Origin: Oscillospiraceae bacterium
GTDB lineage: Bacteria; Bacillota; Clostridia; Oscillospirales; Acutalibacteraceae
Length of the DNA stretch: 17,775 nt
Direction: 5' to 3'
NCBI GenBank assembly: GCA_019417045.1
Contig: DXWE01000009.1
Coordinates: 2,671 to 20,445 of the forward strand
The position numbers and the translations under genes are program-made. Shown one piece after another: positions 6,641-13,845 of the stretch. How positions within the stretch are numbered: the first letter of the stretch is position 1; every line of letters begins with the position of its first letter. Below the pieces are notes generated by a model. It did not search any database. It saw only the letters and a program-made list of their open reading frames with translations, and had not been told where the DNA came from.

Positions 6641-7647
6641 ACACATTCGCCCTGCTGGTGGCGTTCACCGCCGTATTTGCGCTCGGGATCACCGGGCTGC
6701 TCGGGATCCCGCTGATCCCGCTGCTCCACAAGCTGAAGTTCGGGCAGACGATCCTCGACATCGGACCGGCCTGGCACAAAAAGAAGCAGGGCACGCCGAC
6801 CATGGGCGGATTGCTGTTTATTGTGGGCATACTATTCTCGCTGCTGCTCGCGGTCGTGGTGTGTGAAACGGTGCTTGACATTCCTCTCTTCACCACCCCG
6901 ATCAGCACGGGCGTACGGCTGGTAGCCGGCGTCCTGCTCGCGCTAGGCAGCGGGCTGATCGGGTTTGTGGACGATTATATCAAGGTGGTCAAAAAGCGTA
7001 ACCTCGGGCTGACGAGCGGGCAGAAGATCTTTTTGCAGCTGTTCCTCGCCGCGATCTATGCGCTGACCCTGTATCTGGTGGGTGCCTCCGACGTGTATGT
7101 GCCGGGCCTCGGGTCGGTCGACCTCGGGCTGTGGTTCCTCCCGCTGTGTATCTTCTTCGCGGTGGGATTCCCGAACGCCACCAATCTGACCGACGGGATC
7201 GACGGGCTGTGCGGGACGGTGGGGTTTGTGGCCGCGCTCGCGTTCCTCGTCACCGCCGGGATCATGGGCAGCATGGGCCAGACCCTGTTCGCGGCGGCGC
7301 TCGCCGGTGGACTTGCGGGCTTCCTCGTGTGGAACCTCCACCCCGCGAAGGTGTTCATGGGGGACACCGGCTCGCTGTTCATCGGCGGGGCGCTGTGCGC
7401 GCTCGCGTTCGGGCTCGGGCAGCCGCTGCTGCTGATCCCGTTCGGGATCGTGTTCATCTGGGAGACGCTGTCCGTCATGCTGCAGGTGAGCTATTTCAAG
7501 CTCACCCATGGCAAGCGGCTGTTTAAAATGAGCCCGTTCCACCACCATCTTGAGATGTGCGGGTGGAAGGAGAACAAGATCGTGCTGGTGTTCGGCGGGA
7601 TCACGCTGCTGTGCAGCGCCGCGGCACTTTGCCTGCTGTTTCTCTGA
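6637..7647 (+). CDS. mraY: Phospho-N-acetylmuramoyl-pentapeptide transferase MraY
   Basis: A 336-residue polytopic membrane enzyme that transfers phospho-MurNAc-pentapeptide to undecaprenyl phosphate to make lipid I. Signatures are PTMGGLLFI, FVDDYIKV (catalytic-type Asp112/Asp113), NLTDGIDGL, FMGDTGSL and the SPFHHHLEMCGW ending. I chose the ATG at 6637 because it overlaps the murE stop in an ATGA junction and gives the usual MNTF-like hydrophobic start. An in-frame ATG at 6619 would add six residues. A GGGAG sequence within the end of murE may act as ribosome-binding site. murD, which usually follows mraY, is absent here. Confidence 0.97.
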   Translation: MNTFALLVAFTAVFALGITGLLGIPLIPLLHKLKFGQTILDIGPAWHKKKQGTPTMGGLLFIVGILFSLLLAVVVCETVLDIPLFTTPISTGVRLVAGVLLALGSGLIGFVDDYIKVVKKRNLGLTSGQKIFLQLFLAAIYALTLYLVGASDVYVPGLGSVDLGLWFLPLCIFFAVGFPNATNLTDGIDGLCGTVGFVAALAFLVTAGIMGSMGQTLFAAALAGGLAGFLVWNLHPAKVFMGDTGSLFIGGALCALAFGLGQPLLLIPFGIVFIWETLSVMLQVSYFKLTHGKRLFKMSPFHHHLEMCGWKENKIVLVFGGITLLCSAAALCLLFL

Positions 7648-7685
7648 GTCTGCGGTTTCTGTCGTTTCAAAAGGGGGATTTTCCT

Positions 7686-8852
7686 GTGGCCACTGCCAGC
7701 GTTGGTACGGCGTCCGCGCCGTCCAAGAAAAAATTCAGACTGTTCCATCTGGCCAGCGGGTTCGACATGCCCTTTCTGATCCTGCTGATCCTGCTGCTCG
7801 CGATCGGGCTCGTGTGCATGTTCTCCGCGAGCTATGTCTACGCGGGGTACTATGACGACGACAGCTATTTTTATATCAAAAAGCAGGTGATCTTCGCGAT
7901 CGCGGGGCTGGTCGCGATGTTTTTGTTGTCCACGGTGGACTACCATGTGTGGCACCACCTGGCCTTCCCGCTCATGCTCGTATCGGTCGTGCTGCTGGTG
8001 ATCACCCTGTTTCTGCCCTCGAGCACGGGGGTGCACCGCTGGATCGAAATCCCGGGACTGGGGCAGTTCCAGCCCTCCGAGGTGGCCAAATTCGCGCTGA
8101 TCGTGCTGTTTGCGCATCTGATATCCCTCAATCACAAGAAGATGAAGACCTTCACGCTCGGCTTTCTGCCGTTCATGGGGATCCTCGGGCTGGTGTGCGG
8201 GCTGGTCATCCTGGAGCCCCACCTGTCCGGCACCATTCTGATCCTCGCCATCGGGATCGTCATGATGTACGTCGGCGGCACGCGGGTGCTGTACCTCGTC
8301 CTCACCCTGCTTTTGGGGGTGGCGGCGGTCGTGTTCATGGTCGTGTTCCAAGGGTATGAGGCGGACCGGATCTATGTCTGGCTGCACCCACTGGAGGCAT
8401 TCGAGACCATGCGGGACGCCGCCTGGCAGACCGTGCAGTCGCTGTACGCGATCGGCTCGGGCGGCCTGATGGGGGTGGGGCTCGGCAACTCCCGGCAAAA
8501 GCACCTCTTCCTGCCGGAGCCGCAGAACGACTTTATCTTCGCGATCATCTGCGAGGAGCTCGGGTTCATCGGGGCGCTCGTCATTATCCTCCTCTTTGCG
8601 CTGCTGGTGTGGCGCGGGATCCTCATCGGCATCAAGTCCCCGGACAAATTCGGGTCCATGCTCGCGATCGGGCTGAGCGCCCAGATCGGCATCCAGGTGG
8701 TGCTGAACATCGCGGTGGTGACCAACAGTATGCCCAACACCGGAATCGGCCTGCCGTTCTTCAGCTATGGCGGCACCTCCATGCTGATGCTGCTCGCCCA
8801 GATGGGGATCCTGCTCTCGGTGTCGCGGCAGATCAAATCCAAAAAAGAGTGA
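7686..8852 (+). CDS. ftsW: SEDS peptidoglycan glycosyltransferase FtsW/SpoVE
   Basis: A 388-residue polytopic membrane protein of the SEDS family, which polymerises lipid II together with a class B PBP. Family blocks visible are FSASYVYA after TM1, QPSEVAKFALIVLFA, RQKHLFLPEPQNDFIFAIICEE split around the catalytic-loop Asp, and PNTGIGLPFFSYGGTSM. The start is a GTG at 7686, preceded by AAAAGGGGGA (7669-7678) at good spacing. The open frame extends upstream into mraY, but that part has no family similarity. The FtsW and SpoVE paralogues cannot be told apart by sequence alone. Its PBP partner in the same operon looks SpoVD-like, so SpoVE is a real alternative. murG begins 13 nt downstream. Confidence 0.95.
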   Translation: MATASVGTASAPSKKKFRLFHLASGFDMPFLILLILLLAIGLVCMFSASYVYAGYYDDDSYFYIKKQVIFAIAGLVAMFLLSTVDYHVWHHLAFPLMLVSVVLLVITLFLPSSTGVHRWIEIPGLGQFQPSEVAKFALIVLFAHLISLNHKKMKTFTLGFLPFMGILGLVCGLVILEPHLSGTILILAIGIVMMYVGGTRVLYLVLTLLLGVAAVVFMVVFQGYEADRIYVWLHPLEAFETMRDAAWQTVQSLYAIGSGGLMGVGLGNSRQKHLFLPEPQNDFIFAIICEELGFIGALVIILLFALLVWRGILIGIKSPDKFGSMLAIGLSAQIGIQVVLNIAVVTNSMPNTGIGLPFFSYGGTSMLMLLAQMGILLSVSRQIKSKKE

Positions 8853-8865
8853 GGGGGCGTCTTTC

Positions 8866-9993
8866 ATGCGCGTACTGATGACCGGCGGCGGCACCGCAGG
8901 ACACATCAACCCGGCGCTCGCCATCGCCGACACCATCAAGCGCCATCATCCGGACACGGAATTTCTGTTTGTGGGCGCGTCCGGGCGTATGGAGACCCGG
9001 CTGGTGCCCCAGGCCGGCTACCCGATCACGACCATGCATGTGCAGGGGTTCCAGCGCAGGCTCACTCCCGCCGGGATCGCGCACAACCTCTCGGCGGCGT
9101 TCCACGCGGTCACCGCCGGCGGCGTGTGTAACCGGATCCTGCGGGATTTCCAGCCGGATATCGCGATCGGCACCGGCGGGTATGTGTGCGGCCCGATCCT
9201 GCGGCAGGCCGCCAAGCACGGGATCCCGGTCGTGCTGCACGAATCCAATGCGTTTCCCGGCGTGACGGTCAAAATGCTCGCGAAATACGCCACCGTGTGC
9301 GTCTCGGATGAGGCGGCGAAAAAATACCTGCCGGCAGAAACGCGCGTGGTGGTCACCGGCAACCCCCTGCGGGAGGATTTTCTGCATCTCGACCCGGCGA
9401 AATCCCGGCGGGAGCTGGGGCTGGACAGCCGCCCGCTCGTGCTCTCGTTCGGCGGCAGCCTCGGGGCCGAAAAGCTCAACGACGCGATGTACGGCGTGCT
9501 TCAAAAGAGCCATCGGCTCGGCACGCTGCAACATATCCACGCCACCGGCCGCGGCGGCTGGAAGGACGGCTGCGCCCGTCTGGAGGCGGCGGGCGTCCCG
9601 CTGCACGCGGATGGAATCTGGGTGCGCGAATACATCGACGACATGGCCCGCTGCATGGCGGCCGCGGATCTCGTGATCTGCCGGTGCGGCGCCATGACCT
9701 TGAGTGAACTGCCCGCCTGTGGCAAGGCGTCGGTGCTCGTCCCCTCCCCCTATGTCGCGGAAAATCACCAGTACCACAACGCGATGGTGCTGGTCAACCG
9801 CGGGGCGGCCGTGTGTATCGAGGAGAAGGATCTGAGTGCCGACACGCTGTGGCAGGCGATCGAGCAGATCGCGCTGCAGCCGGAGGTGCTGCGGATCATG
9901 GGGGAAAACGCCCGCAAGGGCGCGATCCTGGACGCGGACGAGCGCATTTATCAAGTGGTGATGCAGGTGTTGCATGAGCACGCGGCCGGATGA
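8866..9993 (+). CDS. murG: UDP-GlcNAc:lipid I N-acetylglucosaminyltransferase MurG
   Basis: A 375-residue GT-B glycosyltransferase, peripheral on the inner membrane face, that converts lipid I to lipid II. The glycine-rich loop GGGTAGH is at residues 7-13. HESNAFPGVT and FGGSLGAEKLN fit the family. The UDP-GlcNAc-binding block reads ICRCGAMTLSELPACGK, followed by PYVAENHQYHNA. The usual Ser in S-R-A/C-G is Cys here, a mild variation. The ribosome-binding site GAGGGGG overlaps the ftsW stop region and the spacing is 13 nt, so translation is probably coupled. After the stop the tight packing of the operon breaks for about 300 bp. Confidence 0.97.
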   Translation: MRVLMTGGGTAGHINPALAIADTIKRHHPDTEFLFVGASGRMETRLVPQAGYPITTMHVQGFQRRLTPAGIAHNLSAAFHAVTAGGVCNRILRDFQPDIAIGTGGYVCGPILRQAAKHGIPVVLHESNAFPGVTVKMLAKYATVCVSDEAAKKYLPAETRVVVTGNPLREDFLHLDPAKSRRELGLDSRPLVLSFGGSLGAEKLNDAMYGVLQKSHRLGTLQHIHATGRGGWKDGCARLEAAGVPLHADGIWVREYIDDMARCMAAADLVICRCGAMTLSELPACGKASVLVPSPYVAENHQYHNAMVLVNRGAAVCIEEKDLSADTLWQAIEQIALQPEVLRIMGENARKGAILDADERIYQVVMQVLHEHAAG

Positions 9994-10301
9994 CGACGGC
10001 CGGAGCGCTCTTCCTCTGGGAGGATCCCCCGGACATTCCCCCTGTTTTAAAAACTCCTGTCCCGCCGGCCCGCCGATCGGGGCGGACAGGCCGGACAGGC
10101 TTTTTCCCTTCAAAATATCGCGAAGCAGGCCACAATTGCCGCTTTTTTGACGGTTTTTCGCCCGTCCCCTCCTCCGTTCCACGCACCAACTCCCCCGCCA
10201 CCACATAGGATGGTGTGCGGGCGGTTAGCGCAGACGGCTTGTCAGACGACTTCCAACAGGCTGTCGTTCGCCCGTTTTGTTGAAACGAAAGGGTGAACGA
10301 T
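9994..10301 (+). other. Structured 308-bp intergenic region and murA leader
   Basis: No credible gene lies here. Frames are short, with no ribosome-binding site or family resemblance. Besides the terminator-like element at 10056-10105, the murA-proximal half shows three possible stems. CCGC-CACCA (10195-10203) pairs with TGGTG-T-GCGG (10211-10220). CGGGCG (10218-10223) pairs with CGCCCG (10269-10274), enclosing ACGAC/GTCGT (10246-10250 with 10262-10266). CGTTT pairs with AAACG just before the ribosome-binding site. Some of these exclude each other. I see no good sigma-A promoter, so murA is either read through or uses a promoter I cannot recognise. Confidence 0.45.
10056..10105 (+). terminator. 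Terminator-like hairpin downstream of murG
   Basis: CCTGTCC (10056-10062) can pair with either of two GGACAGG copies, at 10084-10090 or 10093-10099. The second is followed by C and TTTTT (10101-10105). Pairing with the first copy makes a long GC-rich hairpin with an inner CCGATCGG. Pairing with the second makes a terminator-like stem. The duplicated arm suggests a switchable or leaky terminator between murG and murA. No folding energy was computed. Confidence 0.45.
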
Positions 10302-11555
10302 ATGTCCAAACTGTTGGTGGAGGGAACCCACAAGCTCAGCGGCGTTGTTCCCATCCACGGCGCGAAAAACGGCGCGCTGCCCATCCTGGCGGCCACCCTG
10401 CTGTGCGATGGGACCAGCGAGATACATAACTGTCCCCGCCTGTCGGACGTGGACGCGTCGGTGGCGATTTTGCGACATCTCGGGTGCCGGGTGGCACAGC
10501 AGGACGACTGTGTGACGGTCACGGCCGAGGGCCTCTCCCATAACGATGTCCCCGACAAGCTCATGCGGGGAATGCGTTCGTCCATCGTCTTCCTCGGCCC
10601 GATCATCTCCCGGCTGCGCGAGGCACACCTCTCCTTTCCCGGAGGGTGTGAGCTCGGCCCCCGGCCGATCGATCTGCACCTCTCCGCTCTGCGCCAGCTC
10701 GGCGCCACGATCGAGGAGGAGCACGGACGGCTGCGGTGCTCGGTGAAGGATCGGCTGCGGGGCTGTTCCATCTCCCTCTCCTTCCCGAGCGTCGGCGCCA
10801 CCGAAAACATCCTGCTCACCGCGGTGCTTGCCGAGGGAACGACGGTGATCGTCAACGCCGCCCGGGAGCCGGAGATCCTCGATCTGTGCGCCTATCTCAA
10901 CGGCTGCGGCGCGCACATCGCCGTGGGCAGCGAGGGCACCATCACGGTAGAGGGAGTCCCCTCTCTCCATGGGTGCTGCCATCATGTACTACCCGACCGC
11001 ATCGAAGCGGCCACCTATATGACCGCCGCGGCTGTGACCGGCGGCACGGTACTGCTCCAGCAGGTCTGTCCGGCGCACATGGCGAGCGTGGCCCCGGTGT
11101 TGGAAGAGGCGGGCTGCCGGCTCGAGTACTGGGACAACGAGCTGCTCATCAGCGCGCCGGCCCGCCTGCGGCGGGTACGCACCGTGCGCACCATGCCCTA
11201 CCCCGGGTTCCCGACCGACGCAGGCGCGCCGGTGATGGCGATGACCTGTGTCGCAGAGGGGACGAGCGTCTTTATTGAGAATATCTTTGAAAACCGCTAT
11301 AAACATGTGGGCGAATTGCAGCGCATGGGCGCCCATATCAAAACCGAGGGCCGCGTGGCGGTGGTGGAGGGCGTGCCGATGCTGCTCGGCGCGCCGGTCG
11401 AATGCACCGACCTGCGCGGCGGGGCCGCTCTCGTGGTGGCGGCGCTGGCGGCCGAGGGGCAGACGGAAATCAGCGGCCTGCACCATCTCGACCGCGGGTA
11501 CGAGGCGCTGGAGAGCACCCTGCGGGGCATCGGCGCCCGGATCCAACGGGTCTGA
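10302..11555 (+). CDS. murA: UDP-N-acetylglucosamine 1-carboxyvinyltransferase MurA
   Basis: A 417-residue cytoplasmic enzyme of the EPSP synthase fold. It transfers enolpyruvate from PEP to UDP-GlcNAc, the committed step of peptidoglycan synthesis. The substrate-binding HGAKNGALPIL gives Lys22 and Asn23 in canonical positions. The catalytic loop PGGCELGPRPIDLHL carries Cys116, equivalent to the fosfomycin-reactive Cys115, so a fosfomycin-sensitive active site is expected. FPTDAGAP holds the conserved Asp. The ATG at 10302 is chosen over an upstream in-frame GTG (10293) because AAAGGGTGA (10288-10296) is the ribosome-binding site. Clostridial dcw clusters often carry murA here in place of murB. 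divIB follows after 35 nt. Confidence 0.96.
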   Translation: MSKLLVEGTHKLSGVVPIHGAKNGALPILAATLLCDGTSEIHNCPRLSDVDASVAILRHLGCRVAQQDDCVTVTAEGLSHNDVPDKLMRGMRSSIVFLGPIISRLREAHLSFPGGCELGPRPIDLHLSALRQLGATIEEEHGRLRCSVKDRLRGCSISLSFPSVGATENILLTAVLAEGTTVIVNAAREPEILDLCAYLNGCGAHIAVGSEGTITVEGVPSLHGCCHHVLPDRIEAATYMTAAAVTGGTVLLQQVCPAHMASVAPVLEEAGCRLEYWDNELLISAPARLRRVRTVRTMPYPGFPTDAGAPVMAMTCVAEGTSVFIENIFENRYKHVGELQRMGAHIKTEGRVAVVEGVPMLLGAPVECTDLRGGAALVVAALAAEGQTEISGLHHLDRGYEALESTLRGIGARIQRV

Positions 11556-11590
11556 CAGGGACGACACCCACAGAAAGGACGTAAAACCAT

Positions 11591-12514
11591 ATGGCTGACA
11601 CCCACACCTCCTCCCGCAAGACAGCGCCCGAGGGCGGCGCACGGCCCTCTCCCAAAAAGAAGAAAAAGCTCTCTCCGAAGGCCCGGCGGGCGCGGCGGGT
11701 CCGGCTGATCTTCCTGTTGTCCATCGTGCTGGTGGTGCTCGTTATCGTGGCGCTGGTCATTGTGGGGATCGCTGCCGGCAGCGGGCAGTCTTCCGTCTTC
11801 AGCATCCGGGAGATCACTGTCGTTGGCAACAGCCGCTATACCGCCGAACAGCTGATCGAGGCGAGCGGATTGCAGGTCGGCCAGAGCGTGTGGGCGGTCA
11901 ACAAGAAAGCCGCCGCCGAAAACATCCAGAACCGCTGCCCGTATGTGGAGAGCGTGGAGGTGGCCAGCGCCTCTTTCGATGTGATCCAGATCTCGGTGAC
12001 CGAAACCACGGCCATCGGAGTGATGGAGGTCGATGGGCAGTGGCAGGTCGTCGGCGCCACCGGGCGGGCAGTGGAGATCCTCCCCGCGGCGCAGACGCCG
12101 CCGGAGGGATACCTCTACCTCAAGGGGGCAACTGCCACCGGCGAGGGGCTCGGGGGCCAGGCGATGGATGAGCGCAGCTTTACCATCGTGCGCACGCTGC
12201 TGGACGCCTTTGCCCAGTATGGGCTACAGGATATTGTGGAGATCGATCTGACCGACAAGACGAACCTCTCCCTGAGCTGGAGGGGACAGGTCACCGTCGC
12301 GCTCGGCAACGACTCCAATCTGACCCACGAGATCGGCGTGGTCGCCAATGTGCTTCCCCAGCTGCTCGAGCAGCATGGCGAGCAGATCCGCGGGCAGCTC
12401 AACGTCAGCTCCTATTCGATTGAGGGTGCCAAACAACAGGCGATTTTCACGCCGAGCGCGCTGCTCCCCTCCTCCACGACCTCCCCGCCGGAGACCACGA
12501 CCACAGTCGCCTGA
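11591..12514 (+). CDS. divIB: Cell division protein DivIB/FtsQ
   Basis: A 307-residue bitopic protein. A very basic cytoplasmic N-terminus (KKKKKLSPKARRARRVR) precedes one TM helix at about residues 38-62. An extracellular POTRA domain follows, starting near FSIREITVVGNSRYTAEQL, then the beta domain and a Ser/Thr/Pro-rich tail (PSSTTSPPETTTTVA). It stabilises FtsL/DivIC at the septum and helps control the septal PBP-SEDS pair. The sequence family is divergent, so the call rests on domain order plus the murA-divIB-ftsZ position. AGAAAGGA upstream supports the start. The low-complexity tail is probably disordered and exposed to the wall. Confidence 0.92.
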   Translation: MADTHTSSRKTAPEGGARPSPKKKKKLSPKARRARRVRLIFLLSIVLVVLVIVALVIVGIAAGSGQSSVFSIREITVVGNSRYTAEQLIEASGLQVGQSVWAVNKKAAAENIQNRCPYVESVEVASASFDVIQISVTETTAIGVMEVDGQWQVVGATGRAVEILPAAQTPPEGYLYLKGATATGEGLGGQAMDERSFTIVRTLLDAFAQYGLQDIVEIDLTDKTNLSLSWRGQVTVALGNDSNLTHEIGVVANVLPQLLEQHGEQIRGQLNVSSYSIEGAKQQAIFTPSALLPSSTTSPPETTTTVA

Positions 12515-12554
12515 TATTTCCAGAATTTGGGCGCATTCCGGCGTAAAAAAATCG

Positions 12555-12582
12555 AAAGAATTTACAAATCCCTGTTGAATTT
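12555..12582 (+). promoter_or_regulatory. Possible sigma-H-like promoter upstream of ftsZ
   Basis: AAAGAATTT (12555-12563) matches the sigma-H -35 pattern RnAGGAwww at all but one position. GTTGAATTT (12574-12582) matches the -10 pattern RnnGAATww fully. The spacer is 10 nt, at the short end. B. subtilis ftsAZ has a sigma-H promoter that raises division protein levels at sporulation onset, so the location fits. The site overlaps the sigma-A -35 below. AT-rich matches like this arise easily by chance. Confidence 0.3.
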
Positions 12583-12603
12583 GCAGGCGCCGCATGCTAT
12601 GAT
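12575..12603 (+). promoter_or_regulatory. Sigma-A-type promoter of ftsZ (P1)
   Basis: TTGAAT (12575-12580), a 17-nt spacer and TATGAT (12598-12603) lie in the AT-rich 173-bp gap after divIB. The start would be near 12610, giving a leader of about 78 nt. ftsZ can thus be expressed apart from the main operon. No terminator precedes it, so read-through also contributes. Confidence 0.7.
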
Positions 12604-12618
12604 AAACGTATATACATA

Positions 12619-12627
12619 TGGTATAGT
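12619..12627 (+). promoter_or_regulatory. Possible second ftsZ promoter, extended -10 type (P2)
   Basis: TG-G-TATAGT (12619-12627) is an extended -10 element with no matching -35 at the right distance. It lies 19 nt downstream of P1's -10 and may give a second start near 12634. Confidence 0.35.
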
Positions 12628-12687
12628 AAAAAGAAGGACACAGCCGCTGTGAGCGCTCTGTCAGGGAATAGAAAATAAGGGGTGTAG

Positions 12688-13776
12688 ATGTACATGGGCC
12701 TGCAATTTGACAACGATTTCGTGGATAATGTACAGATAAAGGTGGTCGGTGTCGGCGGCGGCGGCGGCAATGCCATCAACCGTATGGCCCGCAGCGGGTT
12801 GCCCGGGGTGGAGTTCATCGCGATCAACACCGACCGGCAGGCGCTCTACCTCTCGCAGGCCACCCAGAAAATCCAGATTGGGGAAAAGCTGACCCATGGC
12901 ATGGGCGCGGGTTCCAACCCGGAGAAGGGGCAGCGCGCCGCGGAGGAGAGCCGCGAGGAGATCACTGCCGCGCTCAAAGGCTCGGATATGGTGTTTATCA
13001 CCGCCGGTATGGGCGGCGGCACCGGCACGGGTGCCGCGCCGGTGGTGGCGGAGATCGCGCGGGATCTCGGGATCCTCACGGTCGGGATTGTCACCAAGCC
13101 GTTTGCGTTTGAGGGCCGCCGGCGGATGGAGCAGGCGGAAAACGGGATCACCAACCTGCGCGAGCATGTGGACAGCCTGGTGGTCATCCCGAATGAGCGG
13201 CTCAAGCTCGCGAGCGAGACGCGCATCACACTGGCCAACGCCTTTGAAGTGGCGGACGACGTGCTCCGCCAGGGCGTGCAGAGCATTTCCCAGCTCATCA
13301 AGGTACCGGGGCTTGTCAACCTCGACTTTGCGGACGTGTCCGCGGTCATGAAGGACGCGGGATATGCCCACATGGGGATCGGCCGCGCGGGCGGCAAGGA
13401 CAAGGCGGAGGTCGCGGCGCAGGCCGCCGTGGCGAGCCCGCTGCTCGAGACCTCGATCGACGGGGCGCACGGGGTGCTGATCAACGTCACCGCCTCGCCG
13501 GACATCGATCTCGAGGATGTGGAGACAGCCTCTTCGGTCATCTCGCGTGCTGCACACCCGGACGCTACCATCATCTGGGGCGCCGCGTTCGACGAGACCA
13601 TGGACGACGAGCTGCTCGTCACGGTCATCGCGACCGGGTTTGCCACCGACGGGTCCTACAAAGCGTCTGCGTCGCAGGATATCGAGGCACCGGACTTCTT
13701 CAGCAAAAGCCAGCACCAAACGGCGGATGATGACTATATCGACATCATGTCCATCTTCAACAAGAAAAAAGACTGA
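12688..13776 (+). CDS. ftsZ: Cell division GTPase FtsZ
   Basis: A 362-residue tubulin homologue that polymerises into the division ring. Nucleotide-binding glycine-rich segments are GVGGGGGNAINRM at 21-33 and the signature GGGTGTG at 109-115. The T7 synergy loop NLDFADVSAVMKDAG, which completes the GTPase site, is intact. The C-terminal linker is very short, and the tail (DDYIDIMSIFNKKKD) departs from the usual D-I-P-x-F/L-R form. ftsA is absent nearby, so a SepF-type tether is a reasonable guess. AAGGGG (12677-12682) serves the ATG at 12688. An ATG at 12694 is possible and would remove two residues. It has its own promoter(s) and ends at a strong terminator, closing the dcw cluster. Confidence 0.98.
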   Translation: MYMGLQFDNDFVDNVQIKVVGVGGGGGNAINRMARSGLPGVEFIAINTDRQALYLSQATQKIQIGEKLTHGMGAGSNPEKGQRAAEESREEITAALKGSDMVFITAGMGGGTGTGAAPVVAEIARDLGILTVGIVTKPFAFEGRRRMEQAENGITNLREHVDSLVVIPNERLKLASETRITLANAFEVADDVLRQGVQSISQLIKVPGLVNLDFADVSAVMKDAGYAHMGIGRAGGKDKAEVAAQAAVASPLLETSIDGAHGVLINVTASPDIDLEDVETASSVISRAAHPDATIIWGAAFDETMDDELLVTVIATGFATDGSYKASASQDIEAPDFFSKSQHQTADDDYIDIMSIFNKKKD

Positions 13777-13784
13777 GACACATA

Positions 13785-13824
13785 GACAGGAGGGCGCTGA
13801 TTTGGCGCTCTTCTGTCTTTTATT
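13785..13824 (+). terminator. Rho-independent terminator of ftsZ and the dcw cluster
   Basis: GACAGGAGGGCGC (13785-13797) pairs with GCGCTCTTCTGTC (13805-13817) over 13 bp, with two G-U pairs and a 7-nt loop, then TTTTATT. It lies 8 nt after the ftsZ stop. The next gene starts only 22 nt later, so that gene relies on read-through or on a promoter inside this region. Confidence 0.88.
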
Positions 13825-13845
13825 ATCTGAGAGGGGAAAAACGGT

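Noticed and set aside
9990..10208. A 72-codon frame covering the murG-murA gap
   Set aside because: Pro/Arg/Ser-rich product with no ribosome-binding site of its own, overlapping the murG stop. The stretch is better explained as structured non-coding RNA.
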